The notes under the pieces were generated by a model. It did no database searches and was not told the origin of the DNA. It saw only the letters and a program-made list of their open reading frames with translations. 64,000 bases of DNA from Paractinoplanes maris (lineage in GTDB: Bacteria; Actinomycetota; Actinomycetes; Mycobacteriales; Micromonosporaceae): assembly GCF_023544465.1 (NCBI RefSeq), contig NZ_JALPVL010000003.1:584162-648161 (forward strand), given 5' to 3'. Position 1 is the stretch's first letter. The number at the start of each line of letters is the position of its first letter. Both the position numbers and the translations under genes were made by a program. This document shows, piece by piece, positions 8,406 through 15,305 of this stretch.

Positions 8406-8762
8406 GTGCACGCGTTCGATGTACTCGGAGATCCCGTCCGGCGCCGGATCCTGGAGTTGCTCGCCGAGGGTGAGCAGAGCTCCGGGGCCGTCACCGACGT
8501 GATCCGGGCCGAGTTCGGGATCTCGCAGCCGGCGGTCTCCCAGCACCTGCGGGTGCTGCGCGACAACGGCTTCGCGACCGTGCGCCCGCAGGGAGCCCGC
8601 CGCCTCTACGCGGTCGACGACACCGCGCTGCGCGAGGCCGACGCCTGGCTCGCGCGGTTTCGGCGGTTCTGGGCTCCACGCCTGGCCGCCATGGAGACCG
8701 AGGTGGCTCGGGGCAAACGGCAGCGACGACTCAATTCACCAGAAGGGGAACGCCATGCTTGA
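8406..8762 (+). CDS. ArsR-family transcriptional regulator
   Basis: This 118-residue winged-helix protein begins HAFDVLGDPVRRRILELLAE, typical of ArsR regulators, with the recognition helix in GISQPAVSQHLRVLRDNG. It has no metal-binding cysteines, which fits the ArsR subgroup partnered with AHSA1/START proteins rather than metal sensors. The GTG at 8406 is used. Its end overlaps the start of the AHSA1 gene by 8 bases, so the two are co-translated and probably act in one response. It likely binds its own promoter region, where a CTTATATAAG palindrome lies. Confidence 0.88.
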   Translation: MHAFDVLGDPVRRRILELLAEGEQSSGAVTDVIRAEFGISQPAVSQHLRVLRDNGFATVRPQGARRLYAVDDTALREADAWLARFRRFWAPRLAAMETEVARGKRQRRLNSPEGERHA

Positions 8763-9390
8763 CGTCGATACCCAGATCAGCACCGTGCGCCGCCAGCAGG
8801 GCCGCCGCACGCTCGAGGCGGGCGAGGCGCGCGTCCAGACGATCAGCCAGGTCTACGACACCGGCATCGAGGACCTGTGGGATGTGGTGACCAACCCCGA
8901 GCGCATCGCCCGCTGGTTCCTGCCGGTCGAGGGCGAGCTCAAGGAGGGCGGCCGCTACCAGCTGATCGGCAACGCGGGCGGCACGATCAACCGGTGCGAC
9001 CCGCCCAGCGGATACTCCGCCACCTGGGAGTTCGCCGACCAGGTGAGCTGGATCGAGGTGCGCCTGACCCCCGAGGGCGACAGCACCCGCTTCGAGCTGG
9101 AGCACGTCGCCCACGTCGCCGACGAGTGGTGGGACCAGTTCGGCCCCGGCGCCACCGGGGTGGGCTGGGACGGCGCCCTCTACGGCCTGGCCAACCACCT
9201 GGCCGACCCGTCGACCGCCCCCGACCCGGCATCGATGGCCACCTGGCACGAGACCCCGGAGGGCAAGTCCTTCTACCGCCAGGCCAGCGACGCCTGGGTC
9301 CAGGCCTCGATCGCCGACGGCACCGACCCCGAGGCGGCCCGGGCCGCGGGTGAGCGCACGTTCGGCTTCTACACCGGCCAGGCGGCCTGA
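8755..9390 (+). CDS. SRPBCC (AHSA1/START-like) domain protein
   Basis: This 211-residue protein has an AHSA1-type START fold at about residues 30-150: an opening ISQVYDTGIEDLWDVVTNPE, then IARWFLPVEGELKEGGRY and a WEFADQVSWIEVRL strand. Such proteins form a hydrophobic pocket and often sit behind an ArsR repressor, as here. The C-terminal 60 residues are helical and include a second aromatic segment. The ligand is unknown. Its last codons and stop lie inside the first copy of a 40-bp tandem duplication (9379-9458). Confidence 0.85.
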   Translation: MLDVDTQISTVRRQQGRRTLEAGEARVQTISQVYDTGIEDLWDVVTNPERIARWFLPVEGELKEGGRYQLIGNAGGTINRCDPPSGYSATWEFADQVSWIEVRLTPEGDSTRFELEHVAHVADEWWDQFGPGATGVGWDGALYGLANHLADPSTAPDPASMATWHETPEGKSFYRQASDAWVQASIADGTDPEAARAAGERTFGFYTGQAA

Positions 9391-9458
9391 GCGTCCGCCC
9401 GGCCGAGCACGATCCGGCCAGGCAGCCTGAGCGTCCGCCCGGCCGAGCACGATCCGGT
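9379..9458 (+). repeat. 40-bp tandem duplication across a stop codon
   Basis: Bases 9379-9418 and 9419-9458 are two copies of a 40-bp unit differing at two positions (GGCGGC/GGCAGC near the left end, and the last base). The first copy holds the last codons and TGA of the AHSA1 gene, so the second copy carries an untranslated image of the gene end. The rest of the gap to 9604 shows no gene. Confidence 0.9.
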
Positions 9459-9603
9459 CGGGCCGGAGCGGAACGACGGCGGTGCGCCCGGCTCCGGGCG
9501 CACCGCGTACTGCTCCTCGCGCTGATGCCGTCTCTTTCCGACATCGCCGGGCGGTGCAAGGCATGTCGACCTCGCATACTGCACGCGCTCGATACTGGAA
9601 GGC

Positions 9604-10491
9604 ATGACACTGCTCAACGCCCGGGCCGGCCACTGGACCTCGGAGACCACCGGAGTGACGGTGATCCTGCCGCCGCCCGGCACGGTCGCCTCGGGCGAGA
9701 TCCGTGGCGGTGCCCCGGCCAGCCGCGAGTTCGCCCTGCTGGAGCCCACCCGCCTGGTCGACCGGGTGGACGCGGTGGTGCTGTCCGGCGGTTCCGCCTT
9801 CGGCCTGGCCGCCGGCGACGGCGTGATGCAGCTGCTGCGCGCGCACGGGATCGGGCTGCCCACCCCGGCCGGGCCGGTCCCGATCGTGGTCGGCCTGTCG
9901 CTGTTCGACGCCTCGGTGGCGGCGCTCGTCCGGCCCGATTTCGCCGAGGGAGGCCGCCTGGCCGCTCAGGCCGCCTTGGACGGCGTGCCCTTCACCACTG
10001 GTCCGGTCGGGGCCGGCACCGGCGCCGCCACCGGCAAGTGGCGGGAACGCCTGGACCCCGGCGGCCTGGGCCTGGCGCAGGCGTCAGCCGGCGAAGCGAC
10101 GGTGGTGGCACTGGCCGCGGTGAACGCCTGGGGCGACGTCATCGGCCCGGACGGCCGCCCGCTGATCGCCCCCGGCGAGATTCCGCCCGCGCCCGCCGCT
10201 CCCCCGTTCCCCACCGCCAACACGACGATCGCCGTGGTGCTGACCGACGCCAAGCTGGACAAGGTGGGCTGCAACTGGCTGGCCCAGAGTGCCCACACCG
10301 GTTTCGCCCGGGCCCTGAACCCGGCCCACACCCGCTACGACGGCGACGCCGTGGTCGCCCTGGCCACCGGCGAGCTGAGCACGCCGGTGGACCTGGAGCA
10401 CTTGCGAGCTGTCACCGCGGAAACCATGACCGCGGCGATCCGTGCCTCATCCCCGGCCCCCGGCTCCGGGCCCACCCCTCTGTCGCGATAG
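9604..10491 (+). CDS. P1-family (S58/DmpA-NylC-like) peptidase
   Basis: This 295-residue protein belongs to the Ntn-fold P1 peptidases (DmpA aminopeptidase, NylC nylon oligomer hydrolase). It has GVTVILPPPG, DAVVLSGGSAFGLAAGDGVM (the substrate loop) and the self-cleavage site Asn206-Thr207 in PTANTTIAVV. Family members cut themselves there, freeing Thr as the nucleophile. The Asn-Thr pair makes it closer to NylC than to DmpA, which uses Gly-Ser. No signal peptide is present. The likely role is cleavage of N-terminal or beta-peptide bonds, but the substrate is unknown. Confidence 0.87.
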   Translation: MTLLNARAGHWTSETTGVTVILPPPGTVASGEIRGGAPASREFALLEPTRLVDRVDAVVLSGGSAFGLAAGDGVMQLLRAHGIGLPTPAGPVPIVVGLSLFDASVAALVRPDFAEGGRLAAQAALDGVPFTTGPVGAGTGAATGKWRERLDPGGLGLAQASAGEATVVALAAVNAWGDVIGPDGRPLIAPGEIPPAPAAPPFPTANTTIAVVLTDAKLDKVGCNWLAQSAHTGFARALNPAHTRYDGDAVVALATGELSTPVDLEHLRAVTAETMTAAIRASSPAPGSGPTPLSR

Positions 10492-10569
10492 ACCGGCCGG
10501 TGAACGACAGCCCGTACTGGGCCGGCTCGATGACCTACGTCGCCTCGGCGGCCGGCGGGACAGCCGCCC

Positions 10570-11079
10570 TCAAGGGGTCCCGCGGTGGCGGGCCGCTGCG
10601 GGGGCTGCGGTCGTCAGACGTTCGACCTCGGTGATGACTTTCCACAGGATGGGCGGGGCGGTGGCACCCTGCACGGTGGAGACCGCCTTGTGGTGACCGC
10701 CGCGGTAGGTGACGGTGACTCGGTAGAAGTAGCGGTCGCAGCAAGAGTTCTTGGGCTGGTAGGCGGGGCGCAGTCGCTTGAACTCGGGGCTTGCCGTCAT
10801 TCGCAGCACCCGTTGGCTGCCGGCGGTCGAGCGGTCGACCGCGAACAGATCCTGTCTTCCCGCGAAACCACCCGAGCGTTCCAGCGTGACCGCGAGGGCC
10901 GGCACCGGCGCGGCGGCGACCACCGGCGCGGTGGCGACGGCCGGCACCGGCGCGGTGGCGACGGCCGGCACCGGCGGGGCGGCGGCGGCCGGCTGCGGCG
11001 CGGCGGCCGCGGAAATGGCGTAGGTGGAGGCAGCGACCACGCAGGTCGCGGCCGACGCCAGCATGTTCTTTCGTTGCAC
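10570..11079 (-). CDS. Secreted emfourin-like protein
   Basis: This 169-residue protein starts at a GTG with GGGGGA upstream, then QRKN and a hydrophobic segment ending around AISAAAA, a Sec-type signal peptide. A Pro/Ala/Val stalk follows (two exact PAVATAPV units), then a domain containing VTLERSGGFAG, RYFYRVTVTYRGG and PPILWKVITEV. The SGGFAG opening, the late strand and the terminal helix resemble emfourin, the small inhibitor of protealysin-like M4 metalloproteases. No M4 protease gene is in the window, so a target is not evident. The extended C-terminus is Ala/Arg-rich. Confidence 0.6.
   Translation of the reverse strand: MQRKNMLASAATCVVAASTYAISAAAAPQPAAAAPPVPAVATAPVPAVATAPVVAAAPVPALAVTLERSGGFAGRQDLFAVDRSTAGSQRVLRMTASPEFKRLRPAYQPKNSCCDRYFYRVTVTYRGGHHKAVSTVQGATAPPILWKVITEVERLTTAAPAAARHRGTP
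10923..10970 (-). repeat. 24-bp tandem repeat in Ala/Pro stalk
   Basis: Two exact 24-bp copies, flanked by degenerate ones over about 10903-10993, encode PAVATAPV units between the signal peptide and the folded domain. They probably set the stalk length. Confidence 0.8.
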
Positions 11080-11164
11080 TGGGTGTTCCCCCGCGTCGGC
11101 GCTGGTTGTTGTCGTCACTCACCCACAACAACGCCATGGCGATCGCCGAAGACACGCACGACCA

Positions 11165-11887
11165 CTACTGGTGGATCAAGGCCGGCAGCACGAACACCAT
11201 CGTGGCCGACCAGGTGATGTGGGTCAGGATGGGCGCCATGATGCCGCCGGAGGCGCGGCGTTGCAGGGCCAGGATCAGGCCGAGCAGGAACGCGGCGAAG
11301 ACCAGCATGGGTTTGCCGGTCGCGACCGTGGCGGCGGCGTAGACGACGGTGGAGATGAGCACGGCGTGGCGCCGGCCGATCGCCGCGAACAGGGCGCCGC
11401 GGAAGAAGACCTCCTCGGCCACGCCGTTGAGCAGCGTGACCGCCACGATCGGCACGATGGCGCCGTAGCGGGCGTGGGCCAGGACGCTGTTGACCTGCTC
11501 GCGCAGCGGCGGCAGCTCGCGGACGACCAGCGAGCGGGCCACGAAGACGGCGCCCAGCACGAGCCCGGTGACGATCGGGGTGACGATCGGGCGCCGCAGC
11601 TTGTCGCGGAACGAGATGCGGCCCAGGTGCAGCGGCCCGGACAGCAGCGCCCCGCCGACCCAGGTCAGCGCGACCAGCACGGTCAGCAGATAGAAGATGT
11701 CGTCGCCGGGGCGTACGGCCAGCGAGAACCCGAGCAGGACGGCGCCGGCCACCAGGGTGATCGCGACGACGACGCGGCGCCGGTGGAACTCCCGGTCGGG
11801 CTGGTGGTGGTCGCGTTCGACCTGGTCGATCAGCGAGGGACCCACGGCCCGTCGGGCGCGGGCCAGCCAGGCCGGGGTGTTGGTCAC
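11165..11887 (-). CDS. CPBP-family intramembrane metalloprotease
   Basis: This 240-residue membrane protein has about six hydrophobic segments. The CPBP (Abi/Rce1-type) motifs are present: EEVFFRG with the two catalytic Glu in one helix, then FAAFLLG and the final H in LTHITWS. Such proteases cut substrates within the membrane, and some protect against bacteriocins or act in prenyl-protein maturation. The first 40 residues are cytoplasmic and basic. It is divergent from the DoxX-like gene at 11961, with a 73-base gap. Confidence 0.85.
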   Translation of the reverse strand: MTNTPAWLARARRAVGPSLIDQVERDHHQPDREFHRRRVVVAITLVAGAVLLGFSLAVRPGDDIFYLLTVLVALTWVGGALLSGPLHLGRISFRDKLRRPIVTPIVTGLVLGAVFVARSLVVRELPPLREQVNSVLAHARYGAIVPIVAVTLLNGVAEEVFFRGALFAAIGRRHAVLISTVVYAAATVATGKPMLVFAAFLLGLILALQRRASGGIMAPILTHITWSATMVFVLPALIHQ

Positions 11888-11960
11888 CGACTCCCCTTAC
11901 CCCGGATGCCGCCCGGGATCCCGTAGCTTGGGCAGTCGGGATCGAGGAGAAGAGGCGGCC

Positions 11961-12371
11961 ATGCGGCGCACGGGCCAGATCGTGCTGGGCGTGCTGCTCT
12001 TGTTCACCGGCACGGCCCATCTGACTTTCGCCCGTACGGATTTCCAGGCCCAAGTGCCGTCCTGGCTGCCGATCGACGAGAACGTCGTGGTGATCGCGTC
12101 CGGTGTGGTCGAGCTGTGCCTCGCGGTGGCCCTGCTGGTCACCTGGAGGCAACCCGCCCGCGGCATCGCCGGCGCCGTCGTGGCCGCCTTCTTCGTCGCC
12201 GTCCTGCCCGGCAACATCGCCCAGCTCACCGAGCACCGGGACGCGTTCGGTCTCGACACCGACGCCGCCCGCGCGATCCGGTTGCTCTTCCAGCCGCTCC
12301 TCGTCGTCTGGGCGCTGGCCACGACCGACGCCGTCGCCACCCTGCGTTCCCTACGCCGGCGACGCGCCTGA
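11961..12371 (+). CDS. DoxX-like membrane protein
   Basis: This 136-residue protein has four predicted membrane helices. The opening IVLGVLLLFTGTAHL and the middle VPSWLPIDENVVVIASGVVE are typical of the DoxX/DUF417 group of small membrane proteins. The ATG at 11961 has GAGGAGAAGAGG upstream. The function is uncertain; relatives have been linked to thiosulfate oxidation or redox stress. Its TGA lies inside the first of four 32-bp tandem repeats. Confidence 0.7.
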   Translation: MRRTGQIVLGVLLLFTGTAHLTFARTDFQAQVPSWLPIDENVVVIASGVVELCLAVALLVTWRQPARGIAGAVVAAFFVAVLPGNIAQLTEHRDAFGLDTDAARAIRLLFQPLLVVWALATTDAVATLRSLRRRRA

Positions 12372-12488
12372 GATCAGACGTCGCAGGCCGGCGACGCGCC
12401 TGAGATCATGCGTCGCAGGCCGGCGACGCGCGTGCGATCAGACGTCGCAGGCCGGCGACGCGGTTGAGATCAGGCGTCGCAGGGCGGC
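12361..12488. repeat. Four 32-bp tandem repeats at convergent gene ends
   Basis: Units at 12361-12392, 12393-12424, 12425-12456 and 12457-12488 have a fixed length of 32 and few differences. Each contains GCGACG at the junction and CGTCGC about 14 bases later, so each can form a hairpin, and each carries GATCA-type triplets that read as stop codons on either strand. The stops of both convergent genes (DoxX-like at 12371, phosphotransferase at 12438) lie inside the array. There are no spacers, so it is not a CRISPR. It may act as a repeated bidirectional terminator. Confidence 0.9.
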
Positions 12489-13367
12489 TCGGGCGGGCGG
12501 GGCCCAGGTGGGCTTGCCGCCGGGGCGGCCGTGGACGCCGTTGTCGCCGATGATGAGGCCACTCAGAGCGCGCGCCATCGCCCAGCCCCGGGCCCGCCGC
12601 CGGGTGGCGGCGTCCACGGTCGGCTGGTAGGCGGCGTAGAAATCGTCGACGGCACCGTCCGGCAGCAGGACCCAGGCGGCGGAGAGGTCGTAGGCCGGGT
12701 CACCCGCGCAGAGGTCGCCGAAGTCGATCACGCCGCTCAGGGTGCCGTCGGTGGTCAGGACGTTGGCCGGGTGCAGGTCGGCGTGGATCCAGAGCGGCGG
12801 GCCGGTCCACGGTGGCGCCGTGACCGCGTCGTGCCAGACCGCGCGTACGGCGTCCGGGTCAGCGATCAGGCCGCGCTCAGTCGTGCGGGCCACCCCCGCC
12901 GCGAACTGGCCGGCCCGGTCGGCCAAGGGACCGCCACGATCGCGGCCCGCGGGCGCCCCGGCCGGAGCAGGCTGGTGAAGAGCGGTCAGGAAGGCGGCCA
13001 ACGATTCCGCCGCGTCCTTGCCCCGCGTCACGGGGGCCTGGTCGGCCGGGGTGCCCGGGAGCCAGGTGGTGATGAGCCAGGGCCGCGGGAACCGGGCGGA
13101 CGGCTGACCGATGCGCTGCGGGACGGGCACCGGCAGCGGGAGGCCCGGGGCGTGCGCGGGCAGCCAGGCGTACTCCTTGAGCAGCGCCTCGTCGTTGTCG
13201 CCGACCACCCAGGGAAGCCGCACGGCCAGGTCGTCGCCCAGGCGCCACAGTTGGTTGGACCAGCCGAGCGCACCCAGCCGGATCGGCCGGTCGGCCAGGT
13301 CGGGGTGCTGGTCACGCACCAGCTCCCGGACCAGCTCGGCGGTGATCTCGACCTCGACGTGCGTCAT
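12438..13367 (-). CDS. Aminoglycoside phosphotransferase family kinase
   Basis: This 309-residue APH/choline-kinase-fold protein has the catalytic loop IHADLHPANVL, the metal-binding segment VIDFGDLCAGDPAYDLS, and GWSNQLWRLGDDLAVRLPW at the nucleotide site. The form matches the APH(3'')/MphB-like group often labelled as aminoglycoside resistance, but most such actinomycete proteins have unknown substrates. I start at the ATG at 13367 (MTHVEVEITAELV), since longer readings run into low-quality sequence and the PadR operator. The C-terminal residues and stop lie in the 32-bp repeat array, so the tail may vary between strains. Confidence 0.82.
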   Translation of the reverse strand: MTHVEVEITAELVRELVRDQHPDLADRPIRLGALGWSNQLWRLGDDLAVRLPWVVGDNDEALLKEYAWLPAHAPGLPLPVPVPQRIGQPSARFPRPWLITTWLPGTPADQAPVTRGKDAAESLAAFLTALHQPAPAGAPAGRDRGGPLADRAGQFAAGVARTTERGLIADPDAVRAVWHDAVTAPPWTGPPLWIHADLHPANVLTTDGTLSGVIDFGDLCAGDPAYDLSAAWVLLPDGAVDDFYAAYQPTVDAATRRRARGWAMARALSGLIIGDNGVHGRPGGKPTWAPPARAALRRLISTASPACDV

Positions 13368-13412
13368 GCGGCGCAACGCTAGTCCCCGCGCGCCATCCCT
13401 TCGCTCGCCACG

Positions 13413-13433
13413 ATACCTTCGTTGCGAAGATAT
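13413..13433. promoter_or_regulatory. PadR-type operator palindrome
   Basis: ATACCTTCG and CGAAGATAT flank a 3-base centre and match as inverted copies at 8 of 9 positions. The site lies 24 bases before the PadR start and 46 bases before the divergent phosphotransferase start. AT-ended palindromes of this form are typical PadR autoregulatory sites, so it may control both directions. Confidence 0.65.
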
Positions 13434-13456
13434 GGTCGCGTCGATACAGTGGCCGC

Positions 13457-13819
13457 ATGAAGACGCCGCTCCAGGAGCCGACGTTCCTGATCCTGACTGC
13501 TCTGGCCAGGGCACCGCTGCATGGCTACGGTCTGATCCTCGAGGTGAGCGAGCTGTCGCAGGGTCGCCTGTCGCTCCGGCCGGGCACGCTCTACGGCTCC
13601 CTCGACCGGCTCGCCGACGACGGGCTGGTGACGGTGGACCACACGGAGATCGTCGACGGCCGGGCCCGGAAGTATTACCGGCTCACCGATCGGGGCACCG
13701 CGTTGCTGCGGGCCGAGACGGAGCGCATGCGCCGGGCCGTCGAGGCGGCCACCACCCGCCTGGCGCGCCGTCCGGTGACCGGGCCTTCCGGTGCGAAGCT
13801 CGCCGGTGGTGCCGCATGA
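13457..13819 (+). CDS. PadR-family transcriptional regulator
   Basis: This 120-residue protein has the PadR winged helix: LQEPTFLILTALARAPLHGY, then LRPGTLYGSLDRLADDGLV and the wing RKYYRLTDRG. The C-terminal helix (residues 85-110) would be the dimer arm of the short PadR type. Its stop overlaps the next start as ATGA, so it is co-translated with the membrane protein at 13816. This is the usual arrangement in which PadR controls a membrane or ABC gene set. A palindrome at 13413-13433 is the likely autoregulatory site. Confidence 0.9.
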   Translation: MKTPLQEPTFLILTALARAPLHGYGLILEVSELSQGRLSLRPGTLYGSLDRLADDGLVTVDHTEIVDGRARKYYRLTDRGTALLRAETERMRRAVEAATTRLARRPVTGPSGAKLAGGAA

Positions 13820-14853
13820 CCGACGTGCTGCGTGAGCGCTACACCAAGCTTCTGCGGTGGTACCCAGCTGCCGACCGCGCCGGCCGCGGTGCCGAGATCA
13901 TCGACACATACGTGGATCTCGCCGCGCCCGGGCAGCGCCGGCCACGGCCCGGTGACGCCGTCGATCTGATGGTCGGCGGGCTGCGCCGGCACCTGCGAGC
14001 CCGCCATGCTCTCGGCCTCGCCGACGCGCTGCCTCCGGCCGGCACCCTCGCTCTGATGACGGCGACCGTGCTGGCCGGGATCTGGCTGATCACCACCGAG
14101 GTTCATGCCGACCAGGACTACTTCGGTCCGCAGAGGGTGGGACCGTTCCACACGATCGGTGTCTTCGCCTGGGTCGCTTGGCTGCTCACGCCGGTGGCCG
14201 CGCTGGCCGGGCTCGGGCGATGGGCGGTCGCCGCCGCGACCACCGTGACGGCGGGGGTCGCCGTGGCGGTGTCGGTGGTCCCTCCCCCGGAGCTGACCGC
14301 GTTTCACCCGCCCCTGTTCCTGCTCGTGCCGCAGATCGGGCTCGGCCTCCTCGCCCTGGCCGCGGACAACCGCCGCGGTCTGCGGGACACCGCCGTCGTC
14401 CTCGCTCCGGCCGTCACGGCGGCCGCGCCGGCGGCGCTGGTCGCGGCCGAGCACCATATCGGGCGCGAGGCGCTCTCCGTCGCGGTGCTGATCCTGATCA
14501 TCTCGGTGATCGTCATGGGCGTGTTCTTCACCGCGCAGCGCGATCGGCGCGCCTGGTGGCCGGCGGTGTTGTTCGTCGGGCCGGTGCTGCTGCTCGGCAT
14601 GGGACTCGACCTCAGCCCACGCTTGTCGTTCCTCAGCCGGCAGGTCGTCGTCGCCTGGACCCTGCTGTCGCTGATCGCGGCCGTCGCCGCACTGGTCACC
14701 GCAGTCCACCTGCGGGCCAAGCAAGCCCAGCGTCGGGCGGCACTGCGCAGTCAGCACCTGCACCGGCTCGCCGAGCAGGCCACCGCCCACGGAGACAGCA
14801 TGTGCCTGAGCCGGTTGCTGGATCGCCCCGACGCCGGCGACCGGCCAGGCTAG
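13816..14853 (+). CDS. Multi-pass membrane protein coupled to PadR
   Basis: This 345-residue protein has a cytoplasmic N-terminus of about 80 residues containing LLRWYPAADRAGRGAEIIDTY, a motif seen at the start of many actinomycete membrane proteins encoded after PadR genes. About eight hydrophobic helices and a basic C-terminal tail follow. It is translationally coupled to PadR. The function is unknown; relatives are annotated only as hypothetical membrane proteins. An imperfect hairpin at 14954-14985 may end the transcript. Confidence 0.7.
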   Translation: MTDVLRERYTKLLRWYPAADRAGRGAEIIDTYVDLAAPGQRRPRPGDAVDLMVGGLRRHLRARHALGLADALPPAGTLALMTATVLAGIWLITTEVHADQDYFGPQRVGPFHTIGVFAWVAWLLTPVAALAGLGRWAVAAATTVTAGVAVAVSVVPPPELTAFHPPLFLLVPQIGLGLLALAADNRRGLRDTAVVLAPAVTAAAPAALVAAEHHIGREALSVAVLILIISVIVMGVFFTAQRDRRAWWPAVLFVGPVLLLGMGLDLSPRLSFLSRQVVVAWTLLSLIAAVAALVTAVHLRAKQAQRRAALRSQHLHRLAEQATAHGDSMCLSRLLDRPDAGDRPG

Positions 14854-15305
14854 GAGATGCGGCCCCGTCCCTTCAGTCTGTGGATCGTCGCGTCCACCGA
14901 GCGAAATTCACCCAGAGCCACTACTGCCTGCTTGACTCTGCGTCCATCGGCAGGAGCCCCGTAGGTCAGGGTGACCGACGGGCTCGCAGGCGGATGATCA
15001 CCGTGCCGCCCCTGCACAGCACTAGAACGAAGCCGACGCCTGCGAGGACCTACGGCAGCTTCTTGCGCTTCTCGTCGGGCTGGGTATCCAGAGTTGCCCG
15101 AGCCCATCGACTCCTGCTTCGTCGCGTAAGGCGGTAGCGAGGAGTGGTACGTCGGCTGCGGCTGACGGACACCCGAGCCAGGGCGCGGCCCGCTGCTGAG
15201 GCGGCTGGCCTGGGATCTGCGGCCAGAGCGACGGCTGCTGCTACCGGTCAGGCGGTGAAGGGGTGCAGGCTCCGGTGCCGCAGCCGTTCTGAGCTCGGGA
15301 CCGCG
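14854..15305. other. 452-bp gap without a supported gene
   Basis: No frame here has convincing codon use, start site or recognisable product. The only structure seen is a hairpin at 14954-14985 (GAGCCCCGTAGGTCA against TGACCGACGGGCTC, one bulge and one mismatch), about 100 bases after the membrane-protein stop and possibly its terminator. The right end borders the stop of the leftward permease gene at 15306. Confidence 0.6.

Noticed and set aside
12361..12488. Possible CRISPR array (32-bp repeats)
   Set aside because: Units are directly adjacent with no spacers, and no cas gene is nearby.
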